This document shows, in pieces, positions 34,318 through 46,804 of a DNA stretch of 64,000 bases. The stretch is taken from the NCBI GenBank assembly GCA_964017235.1, contig OZ024930.1, positions 152,768,221 through 152,832,220 of the forward strand, in the 5' to 3' direction. Below the pieces are notes generated by a model, which saw only the letters and a list, made by a program, of their open reading frames with translations, ran no database searches and was not told where the DNA came from. Position numbers and translations under genes: made by a program. The stretch is from Sabellastarte sp. h YS-2021. Lineage: Eukaryota > Annelida > Polychaeta > Sabellida > Sabellidae. Position 1 is the stretch's first letter; the number at the start of each line of letters is the position of its first letter.

Positions 34318-35074
34318 AACCACTGGTTCTATTGGTATATATTAGACAGTTAACTCTGCCAGGAAGGCTGTGTTTTGGCATTGGGCATTGTATGGAAATA
34401 AATTTTAAAAGTTAAAGAATTTTGATGAATTTTCAGGAAATATCTACAATGGCAGAACAGCTGATTGAGCTTTGATTCAAATCACCACCTGGATCCAGGA
34501 ATGCTTTAAGGACTTTTATCATTGTACTCACAATACTGAAGTTGTTGGGCATTGACAGAGGTATGCACTCTCTCTGTGATCTTGTTTAAGTTATACATTC
34601 AACAAGGAATATTTTTAATTGTGTGTTACATTGTTCTACTTGATATTCATGTACTGTTAATATTTAAATTTTAATATTTCCTATTGTTAATTTAAATGTA
34701 TTTATTTTTATATCGATGCAAGAATATCAAGTTGTGTGTTGGTGCCAATGGTCCAATGGTAAATGACAAAAGGGAATGAGCTGTGCTATAAATAGTTCAA
34801 CACGGAATCCAACAACAAAGTCAATAGTCCAGTCAAAATAGGGTCCAGTCAAAATAGTCAAATTGCAACAGAAACAATTTTACCACCATTGCTTCCCAAA
34901 TAATTCAACTTCTTTCAAGGAAAAAAGTTTATAAATTTTATTTGGTGAAGCTTGGTCTAATTTGCATAAATCCAATATGGCCGCCATACAGATTAATGAC
35001 TGAACAAAATCCTGAACAGTGAAGTAAAACTAAAAAAAGTGGTAAAAATTTACAATAAATACACAAAGCAGTGT

Positions 35075-35190
35075 TGCTTATTATCACAGGGGCTCAGTTG
35101 CATGGTGGTTCCACACACCCCACCTCTCAGGTCCCCAGTTCAAATCCTAGGTATAAAGATAGTTGCCATCAGGAACAGTTACCATCAACT
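35075..35190 (+). repeat. SINE head-like fragment
   Basis: GGGGCTCAGTTGCATGGTGG and, about 40 bases on, CCCAGTTCAAATCCTAGG are spaced like A and B boxes of a tRNA-derived SINE, and the intervening CACCTCTCAGGTCC also appears in the SINE at 59868. Only the first 100 bp or so can be recognised. Confidence 0.45.
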
Positions 35191-35639
35191 AAATTATTGC
35201 AAATATGACTACTCTGTAAGCAGATCACTTAATTTGCGCTCAGGAATGAAAATGAAAGAAGGTCTTAATCAGTTGCAATTGTAGTATACCACGATCATAA
35301 CAGAATTATAATAAACAATAGATAAGTTACATATGACAAAATAATTTTGAACAAGTGATCACTGTGACTGAATTGGTTACACCTCTTGAGTAGGCTTGAA
35401 TGTTGATGTTGAATTCCAGCAACCAGCAATGTGATGCTAAAGAAATTAGATTTTGTGAATATTAAACCATTTAGAATATATAGCAGTGTTATTTGGATAT
35501 TTTACACAAGGAAACTGGGGTATTTTTATGAAGGATTCAACAAATTACAAGTAAAAAGAATGGTTTTCTAACCACATTTGTGGTCTAGTATAGCACTGGA
35601 TATTCTCCTTCTAAATGCAATTAAAAAATTAGTTAACAA

Positions 35640-36260
35640 GCTTATAGAATCGCATTAAGGGGAAATAATTTGGAAACTGTAAGACCTTTTATTCCATTCC
35701 ATTCAGAAATTCTTTATAAGTCAGGAAAGGGAAGCAAAAAACCTTTTACACAAAGTTGACTGATGTAAAAAAAAATTCAACAAAACCATCATGAAATAAA
35801 ATGGAATCCACATCTGTTGGGCCCCAATCATTGGAAATATATCTACAAAGCTTGTTTCAGATCTATCCAATAACTACATTTGGTTGCAGTACAGAATATT
35901 GTATAGAATTTTGGGCACAAACAAATATCTTTATAAACTGAAACTATCTGGCTCCAATTTGTACAGACTGCAGTTTAGAACCCGAATCCACTGAACACTT
36001 ATTTGCTCACTGTAAAGAAATTACTCTTCTGTGGAATAATATAAGAATTATGTGTTTTTTTTCAAAAATATCATACGACATGGAATGGGCTGTAAGTATA
36101 AAAATTGTTTCTTTCTTTGGCCACTTAATTTCATCCTTATAATAACCAGACATTATATCTTTAGTTGTGCACACAAAAAAGGAAACTTTATATATTGCAG
36201 CTTCAGAATATAATAAAGGAAAGACATGAAGAGCTCAAAAATCTCTCAAAACTTAATTCA
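35640..36260 (+). pseudogene. LINE ORF2 C-terminal fragment (Tx1/L1-like)
   Basis: The plus strand reads LQYRILYRILGTNKYLYKLK, then a Cys/His cluster of the form CTDC...ESTEHLFAHC, then LLWNNIRI. The LINE at 19.4-22.6 kb has the same arrangement (FQLRIIYRILGTKYYLKK, CQRC, MFVDC, FWNNL). This is the C-terminal end of an L1-type ORF2 in the opposite orientation to the LINE pieces at 36.85-39.9 kb. Its reading frame shifts more than once. Confidence 0.65.
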
Positions 36261-36844
36261 AAGGCAACTTTTCTCTAAAAGATGTCAAATGTGGGAAGGT
36301 ATTTTTCAAAACACATAACAAGCAGTAATTGATATTTCATAATAGTATATTTATGTTAAATAAATTTTAGTAATCCAAAGACAATTTCTTTTACCAGTAC
36401 TCCAAGAGTTGGATGAATGAAAACAGATATGATTAAAATGTTATATCCATGATTGTAAAGGAAAAGGTGTTTTTATATGTTAAAACCAGAGTTTTACAAA
36501 GTTCTACAGTTAATTATCAACAAAATGGCATGTTACAAGAGTGTTTATACCACATAAAGTAATTATGAAGTGTATATTTGCTATGTTTGAGAATTACCCA
36601 CTTCCTGTATAGCTGCATGTATTGATGTCTAAAGAGAAAAATTAAAAAAAATAATTTATGTGACTATATGCCTCCATTTTGTAGTACTTTCAAGTAAAAG
36701 CAAAATGCTAATTTTGTCTCTCTTTCAAAATATTCAACTTTTGAATGTGTTTTGAAAAAAAGAACAAAGCAAACTTACATGTGTATCATGTCATTGCTGT
36801 CCCAGCTTAATTACATTTAGACTGAATGCTTCCCCAGTTTCTTA

Positions 36845-39800
36845 TAAAGTCTGTATGTTTATCTTTCAATTTTGAGGCATATTCCTGGCTTAAATAAATT
36901 TCCTTTTATATAGTTCCCAAAAGTCTGTTGTGATAATTGTCCATTTGATCTTGAAGCTTTGAAAGTAAAAGCCTTTGCAGCAAGAAATATAAGCTTGATT
37001 AAACTTTTTTTGTTATTGGAGTCAAGGATTCCAAAAATAATATTAGATGGGTTTATATTCAAATCTACTCCTAAACTAAATTGAAGATTTCTTTTCAAAT
37101 CAGTCCAGAAACTTTTAATAAAATTGCACTCAATGAAAAGGTGAGTAACCTGTTCTAAAAGTCTTTTGATCCCTTTCGAGACCTCAGTAGTATTTTAGTC
37201 TGTGATCAATTGGTTTCATATGATTTCTATCATTTATATTACTACAAAAAGCTTTTATATACCTTATTAACCCTGTGGTATTTGAGAAAGTTAGTTTTAA
37301 CATAAAAATAGTGTTCAAGTCTGTTTCGGTTAAGATATCTCCATTACTTGTGAGTAAATCGGCTATTGAGATAATACCAGCTTTATACCATTGAGGGGAG
37401 TAGAGATAATGGTTTGATAATTCAGTGTTATACCAGATGGGTAATGAAAAGTTCTGTGATTACTTAGTCCCTCTATAAGCACACTCCAACTATCTAAAAT
37501 TTCTTTCCAAAACTTATTATCCATTTTCTAGCTATTGTTTTTGAGTAATTTGATCCAAGTAGAATTATCCATGGAGCATGTGGATTATGGTAAAGGCGGT
37601 GTGGCCAAGTTATTTTTAGAGCCTGGACAAAATTGTGTAAATTTAGTATGTTCAGTCCACCATCTAAGTATTTTTTTGTCAAGGTCTCCCTCTTTATTTT
37701 GTACAGTTTACCATTCCAGATGAACTTAAAAAAAACATACCTTCAATGTTTTTAAGATAACAATTCCAGGAGAAAAAAATAAATGGTTTAATTTTGATAA
37801 GGCAAAAGTTTTTATTATAGTTATCCTTCCTAATGGAGCCAAATACCTTTGGTTCCAGACATGAAATAAGTATTCTAGCTTTTCATAATTGGTGAAAAAT
37901 TAATATGTATCATTTTATTGAGATTGACTGAAAAGCACGCCTGCCGTAACATTTGAATTAAGGACCTTTATCCAGTTACAAAAACTTTCTTTAAAGCCAA
38001 AGAATTGGAGTGTGGCTTGAAGAAAAGTCCAGGAGACAGTCAAAAGCTTTCTGAAAATCAATAAGCATTAATAAGCCTGGAATTTTGTTTGTATATGTGT
38101 AATGCATTAAATCATATATCAATCGAGTATTTTCACCAATGCACCTTCCAGTCTTGAAACCAGACTAAGTGTTTGATAATAGTTTATTTAAGACTGGTCG
38201 TAATCTCAATGCCAAAGGTAGTGATGCAATTTTATAAATGACAGATAGCAGAGATTGGTCTCCAATTCTTCAAAAATTGTCTTGCCTTACCACCTTTAGG
38301 TAAACATGTTATTACACATTGTCTCAAGGACATAGACAACTCACCAGATTCAAAGATACAGTTGAAGGCACTCAAAACAAAATATTTTAACTTTCTCCAA
38401 AAGACCTTGAAAAATTCGGCTGGTAAGCCATCTATACCTGGACATTTTTGATTTTTCATTGATTCAATACTGCAGTAATTTCTTCTAAAGTTAGAATTCC
38501 TTCTAAGTTCTTTGATTCTTGTTCAGTTAGAGTGTTTGAACCTATCAAAGAGGAAATCTTTGGTAAGTTATAATTACAAAGATCATGATCTTTATTCTCG
38601 AACAGGTTAGCATAAAACTTTTAATTTCTGCTAATATTTCTTTCTGACTTATCCCAGATTCAGTTACAATTTTTCTGTTTTTTTCAGTATTGTAGTGTTT
38701 CTCCAAAGAACTAAGGTATTTAGATGGTTTTCCCCATTATTCAGCCATTTGGCTCTAGATCAAATCATAACACCCTTGATTTTTTTCATTACGAAAATTT
38801 TCAAGTTCCTTTTTTTTGCATCTAATTTATGTTTGTCAAGTTTTTCTCCATGTTTTCAATTTCGTTTTTTAGGGTTTGTTCTTTTTCACAAGACTGTCTT
38901 TTAAAATTTAAAGCATATTTTATGGTTTTTCTTCTGATTTGTAACAATAGAACCTCTAAAAAAGTCCTATTGGAAATTGTAAAGTTAATAGTAGAATCAT
39001 CGAGTTTACTGAAAAACATCGGATGGTACATGGGCAAGGCATAATATAGCTTTTCCCTGTCTATAACATTATTAATTGCAATCAGATAATCCTTATTGTT
39101 TAGCAAAGAGCAATTGAACTTCCATAAACCTCTACCCGTTGAAATTTACAGATGGTTAAAACAAGTTCCAAGATAGAGTGATCAGATCTGTATCCTGATT
39201 TTTTCTGGCATTTGTTATCTAGATCCAAGAGAGTATCAGATACTAAAAAGTAATCTAATCTTGCATGTCTTCTAGGATTTTTTCTGTACCAGGTATATCG
39301 ACGTGTATTCTTGTTAACAATTCGGATGGTATCCTTTAAGCGAAGAAGATTCATCATATCTAGTAGATATCTCCTAGCATTGGGGTTATTGATATTCCTA
39401 TAGTTGTATGTGTCCAGATTCTCCAGGTCCAAAACAAGATTAAGATCCCCACAAATAATACAATAATCATAAGATGAATCTTCTCCGTTGGCTTTCACAA
39501 ATTCAAAAAATAGTGGTGAATCATTATTTGGTGCATATATATTGACTAGTTTATAGAGAAATCGCTCATTGTTAAAAGTATTGATATGAAATTCCCAACT
39601 TCATCCTTCTCAGTTGCTGAGATTTTATAGTCAAATTCTTTGCCAATTAAGATTGCCACCCCCTTGAATTTGTTCTAAAGCCATGTATGAAGCATTCACC
39701 AGCCCATAGTTTTTTTTATTAAATTCAAGTCATCGCTAACCCAGTGTATATCCTGGAGGCAAAGAATGTCAGTATTTTGTTCAGTTAAATAGTTAAAAAA

Positions 39801-39900
39801 TTTGTACATTTGTGAAGATCTCTTAATCCCTGACAGTTTACTGACAATATTTTTAGGTTTGCAGAGAACATTGATCCAAGGAAGTAACATTAACCATTTT
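36845..39900 (-). mobile_element. Tx1/L1-like LINE, degenerate, EN to C-terminus
   Basis: Read on the minus strand, an apurinic-type endonuclease comes first. It spans 39890 to about 39100, with TDILCLQDIHW, ICGDLNLVLDLENLDT, HARLDYFLVS and SGYRSDHSILELVL, that is the catalytic GDLN, DY and SDH blocks. The linker and reverse transcriptase follow (38460-38000, with KNQKCPGIDGLPAEF and LPKGGKARQFLKNWRPIS), and then the C-terminal region (37680-36850). The frame is interrupted repeatedly by stops and shifts and part of the reverse transcriptase core is unreadable. It is related to but clearly diverged from the copy at 19.4 kb. No target duplication or poly(A) was identified. Confidence 0.82.
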
Positions 39901-40539
39901 TAGAGAAACATGAATTATGCCAGAAAAATAATGCAGAAACTGGAGTTGGAGAAAAAATGATGGAAAAAATATCTTAAATTGAAACTGGGTCAAACAATCA
40001 GTCGAAAAAGTGTAAGTGGTGCAGATAAAGAAACACAAAAGGACTAAAACATTATGAAGATACAAATATAACATAGAAGACATGAATGTGGTATATACAG
40101 AAAAAGAATTGAAAGTTATATTGTAGATTTTACAAGGGACTGACCCTACTTATATAAGATAGTAGATAGTTAATCAAAGTGATGTAGAAGTATTATATTT
40201 TAGCATACTCATTGCATATTATGAAATAACCACAAATACTTATAGTTGAGATTACTCAGTTGGATTTCAACCGGATATAATGTTAGCACTGAGAGTCTGA
40301 CAGTCCCACATAAGAAATATTACCCAAATAAAAATATTTGGTACAATAATAAACAATATTATTGGGAATATTTCTGAGAGTCAGACAAAAATATATATCA
40401 TGCCAGCACTTATGTGCCAAACAAATCGTACTATTACATTTAGTTTAGAAACCAGAAATGATAATACTATAGCAAAATATTCGGAAGTACGCAGATTTTT
40501 TTTTCAATGACACGTTTACTTACAAAATGATTGAGAGAG

Positions 40540-40857
40540 TTACTCTGTAATAACATAATACCTAGAATTTGTCTTATATTGAATAAAAAACCAGTAACAT
40601 CAATAAATTGATGCACCTTGAATAAAATAATGTCTCGTTTTAATATTGTTGAAGTTACATTAGATTTGATCATTCACTACACAACAGTTAATCAGATTTC
40701 ATTCTAAACACCTAAACTCACTTAAATGATGGCTGAGAAAGTTATTCAGATGAACCATAACATCAAGAAGTAGTCTCATGTTGGATAAAAGAACCTCAAC
40801 ATCAATCGTATTGAAGTTAAAATTAATTAGAATTAATTAAATTACTAAAATGTTGAA
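40540..40857. repeat. About 185-bp tandem monomers, left of the L2 LINE
   Basis: Two degenerate monomers are visible, aligned by AACACCTAAACTCACTT.AAATGATG and GAAAGTTAYTC blocks; the period is about 185-190 bp. The same sequence resumes at 44130 after the L2 LINE, so the LINE interrupts a short satellite-like array. Confidence 0.7.
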
Positions 40858-43800
40858 CTAAGTTGCTCGGCTAACCCATGACGCATGTTGCATTTTGTCT
40901 GTGGTTTGTGATTCCTTATGATGCGGATTGTTAGGCTCCTTCTTTGTACTGTTGGCCTCTTTGTACATTGCCATAAGAGTCAAAACAGAATTCAGACTAG
41001 GTGCGATGTCGGCCTGCATGGATGTAAATATGATGGACCCACTGCCAAATCCATTTTGTTCATTTATATCAGGACACATAGAGTCACTTTTTGTGAAAAG
41101 ACATCTTTCAGGCAGCTTGCTCTGGTTCTACTGTCGGGTGATGTCGCTCTAAATCCTGGGCCACTGAAGTTTGGGTTTGCTAACTGCCGGTCCATTAGGA
41201 ATAAAGGTCCAATTCTCTGTGATGAAATCCAAAGTGGAAATTTTGATGTTTTTGGTCTCACCGAGACCCATATTAAAGCTCTAGACACACCCTCATTTCT
41301 AAATGAGTTAACACCTGAAGATTTTTCCCTTGTTCACACCAACAGAGAAAACAAATGTGGTGGCGGTGTTGGCTGTTTTCTTAAATCTGCTCTTGATTTT
41401 AAGACCATTCATTCCCCTGAGTTCTCGTCCCATGAAAATCACACTGTCTGTCTCACTCTCGATGGGCGTCGCTTGTTTCTTGGGGTCATTTGCTGGCCCC
41501 CTGCCTCATCTGTAGTAACATCTGTCATATGTGGGTTTTTTGTCTTCCTTATCCTCCTCTGTCATTTGTGGTGATTTTAATCTTCATGTCGACATTATGT
41601 CTCCAACAGTCTCTGAATTTAAATCAGTCATTGATTCTTGCTGTCTGTCCCAATACATTGATTTTCATCTTCATGGACATACCTAAGATTTGTTGATAGC
41701 TCCATCCGAGTTTTCTGCAATTTCTGATGTGAAAGGTTCAGGCTCCATTAGTGATCACAAAATTATCTCTTGTGTGGTTGACTTTCCATCTTTGGATACA
41801 CCAATTCAGAAAGTTGTTACCTTCCGTCAGTATCAAAAATTGAATATTGATAAATTCAGAAGTGACCGCCTGACTATTCTGTTTGTTAGCTCACCATCTG
41901 ATGACATTGATTTATTGCATGAACAGTACATGTCTGGTTTGTCTGGCCTTCTAAATATTCATGCACCAGTGAAAACTAAACAGCTCATCAAACCAGCCCC
42001 AAGCTGGATAACTGATGAGTATAGAACTGCCAAATGCATAAGAAGGCAGTATGAACGTGCCTGGAGAAGAGACAAATCCTCTGAAAATCGTTCCCGTCTT
42101 CGACGGCAGATAAACAGATGTAACCACATTCTAAATAGAAACAAGGGGTGTTTCTACCATGATCTAGTTAGTGAAAATTGCGGTGATAGTAAGAGGTTAT
42201 GGCATGCACTAAATAGAACATTGAGTCGGTCAAATTCTACTGTCCTCCAATCCTTTGATGATGAAAAATCTTTAGCAAACAGATTTGGTTTGTTTTTCAT
42301 AGATAAAATTAAAAAGATTCGAGACACCTTTAAATACACCCGATCTCAGGTTCTTCACCCAGACAAGGAGCCGCCGACTTTCAGTTCCTTTCAAGTTGTC
42401 ACTGATACTGAAGTCAAGGGTGAAGGATTCCCCTTCAAAAACTTGCTCCCTTGATCCATGCCCCACTCACATTGTGAAACAATGTATTGACATTCTTCTC
42501 CCTTCATTGACTAAACTGGTTAACTTGTCCCTCAAAAATGGCATTTTCCCTAATCCTTTTAAACAGTCTATTGTCACACCCCTCCTCAAAAAGTCCACCC
42601 TTTCAAAAGAGGACTTGAAGAGCTATCGACCGGTGTCCGGTCTTAGCTTCTTGTCATAATTGGTCGAGCGAATTGTGGCTGCCCAAATTAGATCTCACAT
42701 GGATTCTCATGATCTTGGTAATACTTTCCAGTCAGCCTATAAGTTGGGGCACTCAACAGAAACTGCCTTGTGCATCAAAAATGAGATTCACTTATCTCTG
42801 TCCAAGGGCATGCCTACAGCACTAGTGTTACTCGACCTGTCTGCGGCTTTTGATACTGTCGATCATGACACACTCCTATCCTGTTTATTGTTTAGATTTG
42901 GTTTTGCTGGATTGGCACTAAAATGGTTTAGATCCTACCTCCAGGATCGTTTTCAGTCAGTCAGGATTGGTTCCAGTCTTTCGAATTGCTCAAATTGAAG
43001 TTTGGAGTCCCCCAAGGTTCTGTCTTAGGTCCTCTTCTGTTTTCCCTCTACACAACACCTCTTGGTTACGTCATCAGAAAATATACCGGAGTCCGTTACC
43101 ACTTCTATGCAGACGACACTCAGCTGTTCATTCACTTATCCCCTGATGATAGTCTCAAGTCTTTTGACCATCTTAAATCGTGTTTGAATGATATTCAGGT
43201 CTGGATGTCTGAAAACAAATTCAAGCTAAATCCGGATGAAACAGAATTCATAGTCTGCGGTGCCAAAGACAGACACAAATGGCTCAGTGACTCATTTCCT
43301 GTCAATATCCTGGGTAATTGTCTCTCTCCCGCAGATGTTGTACGCAATCTGGGTGTTCTGTTTGATGCAAAGTTGTGTTTCACCAATCACGTAAATGCTG
43401 TTATCAAATCCTGTTTTATTAGCCTCAGGGACCTTCATCGCATCAGGAGGTTTCTTTCTGTGGATACATCAATGGTGATTGCAAATGCTCTGGTCAGTAG
43501 TCGTTTGGATTATTGCAATTCTCTTTTTCGCAGTTTGTCTTCCCGAAATGCTACAAGGCTCCAATATGTTCAAAATGCGCTTGCACGGTTTGTCACTGGT
43601 GCTCAAAGTACACTCACATTACATCCACCCTTAGGACACTTCATTGGCTACCCATTAGACAACGTATTATCTTTAAAACCCTAGTTTTAGTTTATAAGTA
43701 CCTCACCACTGGCCAGCCTAAGTATTTTGCACCAGATCTCCCCTTGTACAAATCTGCCATGAATACAAGACGTTCTAATCCCAAAAATTTGTTCCTTCAG

Positions 43801-44130
43801 GTTCCCTCTTACTGTGCTTCCATCCATAAATCAAAGGTCCATTTTAACAATAGTTTCTCATATGATGCCCCTAAGTTATGGAATGATCTTCCATATGATA
43901 TACGCAGTGCTCCAAATCTCTCCAGTTTCAAAAGTCGACTCAAAACCTACTTATTTCAGAAATCATTCCCACCATAGCTTCTTACTACCGAACACCGGAC
44001 CGCCTCTCTGGGAACGACTCGGAACTTGTGTAATGTCTTATGACTTATGCCTTACGAATTGGATGGTGTGCCTTAGAATCCGTTGATACAGAGATTAAGC
44101 ACTTGGACAACTGATTGATTGATTGATTAC
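40858..44130 (+). mobile_element. L2/CR1-type LINE, near full length but broken
   Basis: Read on the plus strand it has an endonuclease (41164-41560; FANCRSIRNKG, FDVFGLTETHI, GGGVGCFLK, VICWPP) and a reverse transcriptase (42400-43640). The latter includes DLSAAFDTVDHDTLL, KFGVPQGSVLGPLLF and FYADDTQLF, so the catalytic YADD is present. A C-terminal region follows to about 43975 (APKLWNDLPYDIR). The 3' end is a TTGATTGATTGATT microtail near 44112-44126, typical of L2/CR1 elements, which lack poly(A). A 2A-like motif precedes the endonuclease. The frame shifts or stops near 41575, 42455, 42660, 42990 and 43685, so the copy is inactive, but little sequence is missing. The 5' boundary is set only by where the satellite monomers stop. 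Confidence 0.88.
41119..41163 (+). other. 2A-like ribosome-skipping motif in the L2 LINE
   Basis: The reading frame contains LALVLLSGDVALNPGP just before the endonuclease; the skip site would be between the Gly and Pro codons at 41158-41163. Canonical 2A ends in D(V/I)ExNPGP. Here the Glu is Ala, while the hydrophobic lead-in and NPGP are intact. 2A-like sequences at the N-terminus of non-LTR retrotransposon proteins are known from sea urchin and other invertebrates. Activity of this version is not certain. Confidence 0.7.
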
Positions 44131-44480
44131 ATCCATAATTGATGCACCATTAATAAAAAGCCTCGTCTCTCTTTAATATTGTTGAAGTTACAATATATTT
44201 GCTCGTTAAGTAAACAACAGTTAATTAGGTGTAATTCTAAACACCTAAACTCACTTTAATGATGACTGACAAAGTTACTCAGCTGCACTATAACATCAAG
44301 AAGTTGTTGCACATTGACTCAAAAAATGCTCTTATTTCAATCATGTTAAAGCAACAATTGATGTGGTTTCTTATTAACTGAATGACAGTTATTGGGTATA
44401 ATTCTGTGCACGTGAACACAATGATAGGTGTACTTCAATGATGACAAAAAATAGAATAAAGTAACCCTCATACCTATTAC
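44130..44480. repeat. About 185-bp tandem monomers, right of the L2 LINE
   Basis: AATTGATGCACC, TAATATTGTTGAAGTTACA, AACAACAGTTAAT and CTAAACACCTAAACTCACTT occur here as they do at 40600-40720. A further degenerate monomer begins near 44420 (ACTTCAATGATGAC). The array is thus about two monomers on each side of the LINE. Confidence 0.7.
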
Positions 44481-45381
44481 TTATTCCACTAAAATTTAAT
44501 CTTTCTAGGGTTTTGTTCACAGAAGTCCATTCAAGTATTTCAAAAGTTTTTTGAAAGTTTATAGGTTTAAAATAACTCTGGATGTCTCAAACTTTTCACA
44601 ATACTCTATAATATCATGAATTTGTCTCCAGTGATTACTAATGTATTTTGATGAAGACAGATTGACTCTTATGAACTAAGGATTTTATCACTTTTTGCAA
44701 CATGTAAGATAATGCAAATGCCATAACTTTACAAGCACAATTTTATGAATCAAATGAAATAATTAATACTCAAAACCAGTCTACTTTAACAATAGAGAGA
44801 CTGATATCGCATACAATAACCTTTCTTATTAGTGTCGCATTCTTTTTCACATTCACATTCTTTATCCGTAACTGCATTTCTACGGGATGTGAACTAGTTA
44901 GTACCAGTGGTGAATAACAAAAAGAATGCATCAGTAAATTCTGTCATGCATCAGGAAATCTTAATTGTTATTTTAATTATTTATATCAATTTTATATGCA
45001 TTCAAAATATTTTTACCATTTATTATAGGACTTATAACATCAAATATTGCCAATTAAACTTTAAAATATTTTGAGAAGACAATAATTTTTAGAAGAAAAT
45101 ATGTGGTTTTGGTGATAATAGAGGATCTGAAATGCTTAAACTGATGCACATTTTTGGTTTATCACAAATGTTGTTTAATTATTATACAATATCATTACAT
45201 AGTCAAAGGGGATATTGTGTCAAAATGTGCCCCAATTATGATAACTAGAAATATTCTTTATTTAATTTATTCTTGATCATTGCTAGGTATAGCTATGGAA
45301 GCCTAGTACCTAAAATGGTTGGCGATACCTGACTCTTTATTGTAAAGTAAAGCAATCAGGAACTAGACTATGAAGAAAGAA

Positions 45382-45645
45382 GTCAGTGGTACAGATTTAG
45401 ATTTATTTGTGGTTTTACGTCGAGTTCAACAGCCAGGGTCATATTGCGACGGGTAGTTTACGGGTGGAGGAACCAGTGCATACTAGTTAGTCAAGATTCT
45501 GCACTGTTAACCACCGGGCATCAGCAAGTAACTACCAACTTTCCAACATGAAGCGCCCGATCCGAGATTCAAACCGGCGGCCTCAGAGGTTGGAGGCAAG
45601 CACTCTAACTGCTACACCACCGAGCCCCCTTGTCAGTGGTACAGA
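45382..45645 (-). repeat. tRNA-derived SINE with perfect 14-bp TSD
   Basis: The SINE is 45396-45631 (236 bp) on the minus strand, flanked by GTCAGTGGTACAGA at 45382-45395 and 45632-45645. Its head reads GGGGGCTCGGTGGTGTAGCA, GTTAGAGTGC (A box) and CCGGTTTGAATCTCGG (B box), a tRNA-like promoter for RNA polymerase III. A conserved body follows (CCCGGTGGTTAACAGTGCAG, AATCTTGACTAACTAGTATG), then the tail GTTGAACTCGACGTAAAAC and an A/T-rich end. Such a tRNA head with a shared body suggests one of the broadly distributed metazoan or molluscan SINE groups. It would be mobilised by a LINE in trans; which one is unknown. Confidence 0.88.
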
Positions 45646-45649
45646 GATT

Positions 45650-46030
45650 AAATGAAATATTATATTAGAAACAGTTATGCAGAATGTTGTGGAAAGTGTG
45701 ACAGATGCAATAGGTTTTTTGTCAACTTAGAGGCTAAGAGGAAAGTTAATAACAGCAATAACCAGATTAAAACATTGGGAGAAAAATTTATCAAAGAATT
45801 ACTTGGATATTATGAAAACTTGTCCAGACGAAATATAAAAAAAAAGCAATGCAAACTTTTCAAATATAAACATGCACAATAAACTATCAAACAAGGCAAA
45901 TGTTGGACTCCAATTAGTGAGGTGGGCTTGCAGAGGTCATGAATAAATTGAAATCTAATAAATTGCCTGACTTGGAAGGCTTAACACTTGAATTTTACAA
46001 ACCATTTTGACATTGTCTCCATCTATGTCA
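45650..46030 (+). pseudogene. LINE ORF2 fragment, linker and start of RT
   Basis: The plus strand reads CDRCNRFFVNLEAKRKVNN, then NQIKTL, and later LKSNKLPDLEGLTLEFYKPF. These correspond to the linker (K.TRFFLNLEK) and the first reverse transcriptase block (LK.NKSPGLDGL..EFYK.F) of L1/Tx1-like LINEs. It stops short of the catalytic core and is frame-shifted between the two blocks. Confidence 0.6.
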
Positions 46031-46034
46031 GGAC

Positions 46035-46800
46035 CAATATATATCACTAAATTACTAGGAGTTTTGGTAAACATCTTTTTTCATCTCAACCATCTGAACT
46101 AGATTTAGTGTTAATTATTCTGAAGAAATTGCCAGCAATGTAACTGAGATTTTGTTTGGAAAGTGTTTACATAAATGTCAGGCTCAATTTTCAACACCAA
46201 ATCACCAGGATTTCTTGTCTAACATATGACTACTTTTTCATGTCAAAAACTAAATTATATTTAGGATTGAAAATGCCTACATCAACGTCAGGATCTAGTT
46301 CAACACTAGGTCAACATGGTTTCAAAGGTCTCTAACTACTGTTTAAGATCTGTTGTAGATTATCAACAACTATATTTTCATTGGCGTCAGTACAGATGTT
46401 TTATTTATTATATATTTCGAATATGGAACACCATTCGAGCTTTAAATAATTTTTTAAATATTTTTTTGAGGGTGTCATATTTTACCTACTTGTTTAAAAG
46501 TTTTAAATATAGGCATAGACAGTACATATTTTGATGATATGTTTTGTCCTTAATATACAACAGTCATTCATGTCTACAATAAATTTTAAATAACTTAGTT
46601 TTACCTTAAATATAGTTTTGTGGGGCTCAGACCAACTGAGAAAACATGACTTCCCTGCGCAATAACATGCGCAATGATGTCTGTTTTGAAAGTGTATATT
46701 TTGACAGGAAAATATCATTAAAAACTGATTTTATTATGTAACCGTTGTTATCGTGTGTCAATTGACATAAGGAATGGGATCAATGATGACAGGTTGTATC
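46035..46800. other. Upstream region of SNRK
   Basis: AT-rich sequence with no recognised gene. Just before the SNRK ATG, TTGTATCAG lies directly in front of CCATG and could be a splice acceptor for an upstream non-coding exon. No TATA box or CpG-rich promoter is evident, so transcription probably starts further upstream. Confidence 0.35.
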
Positions 46801-46804
46801 AGCC

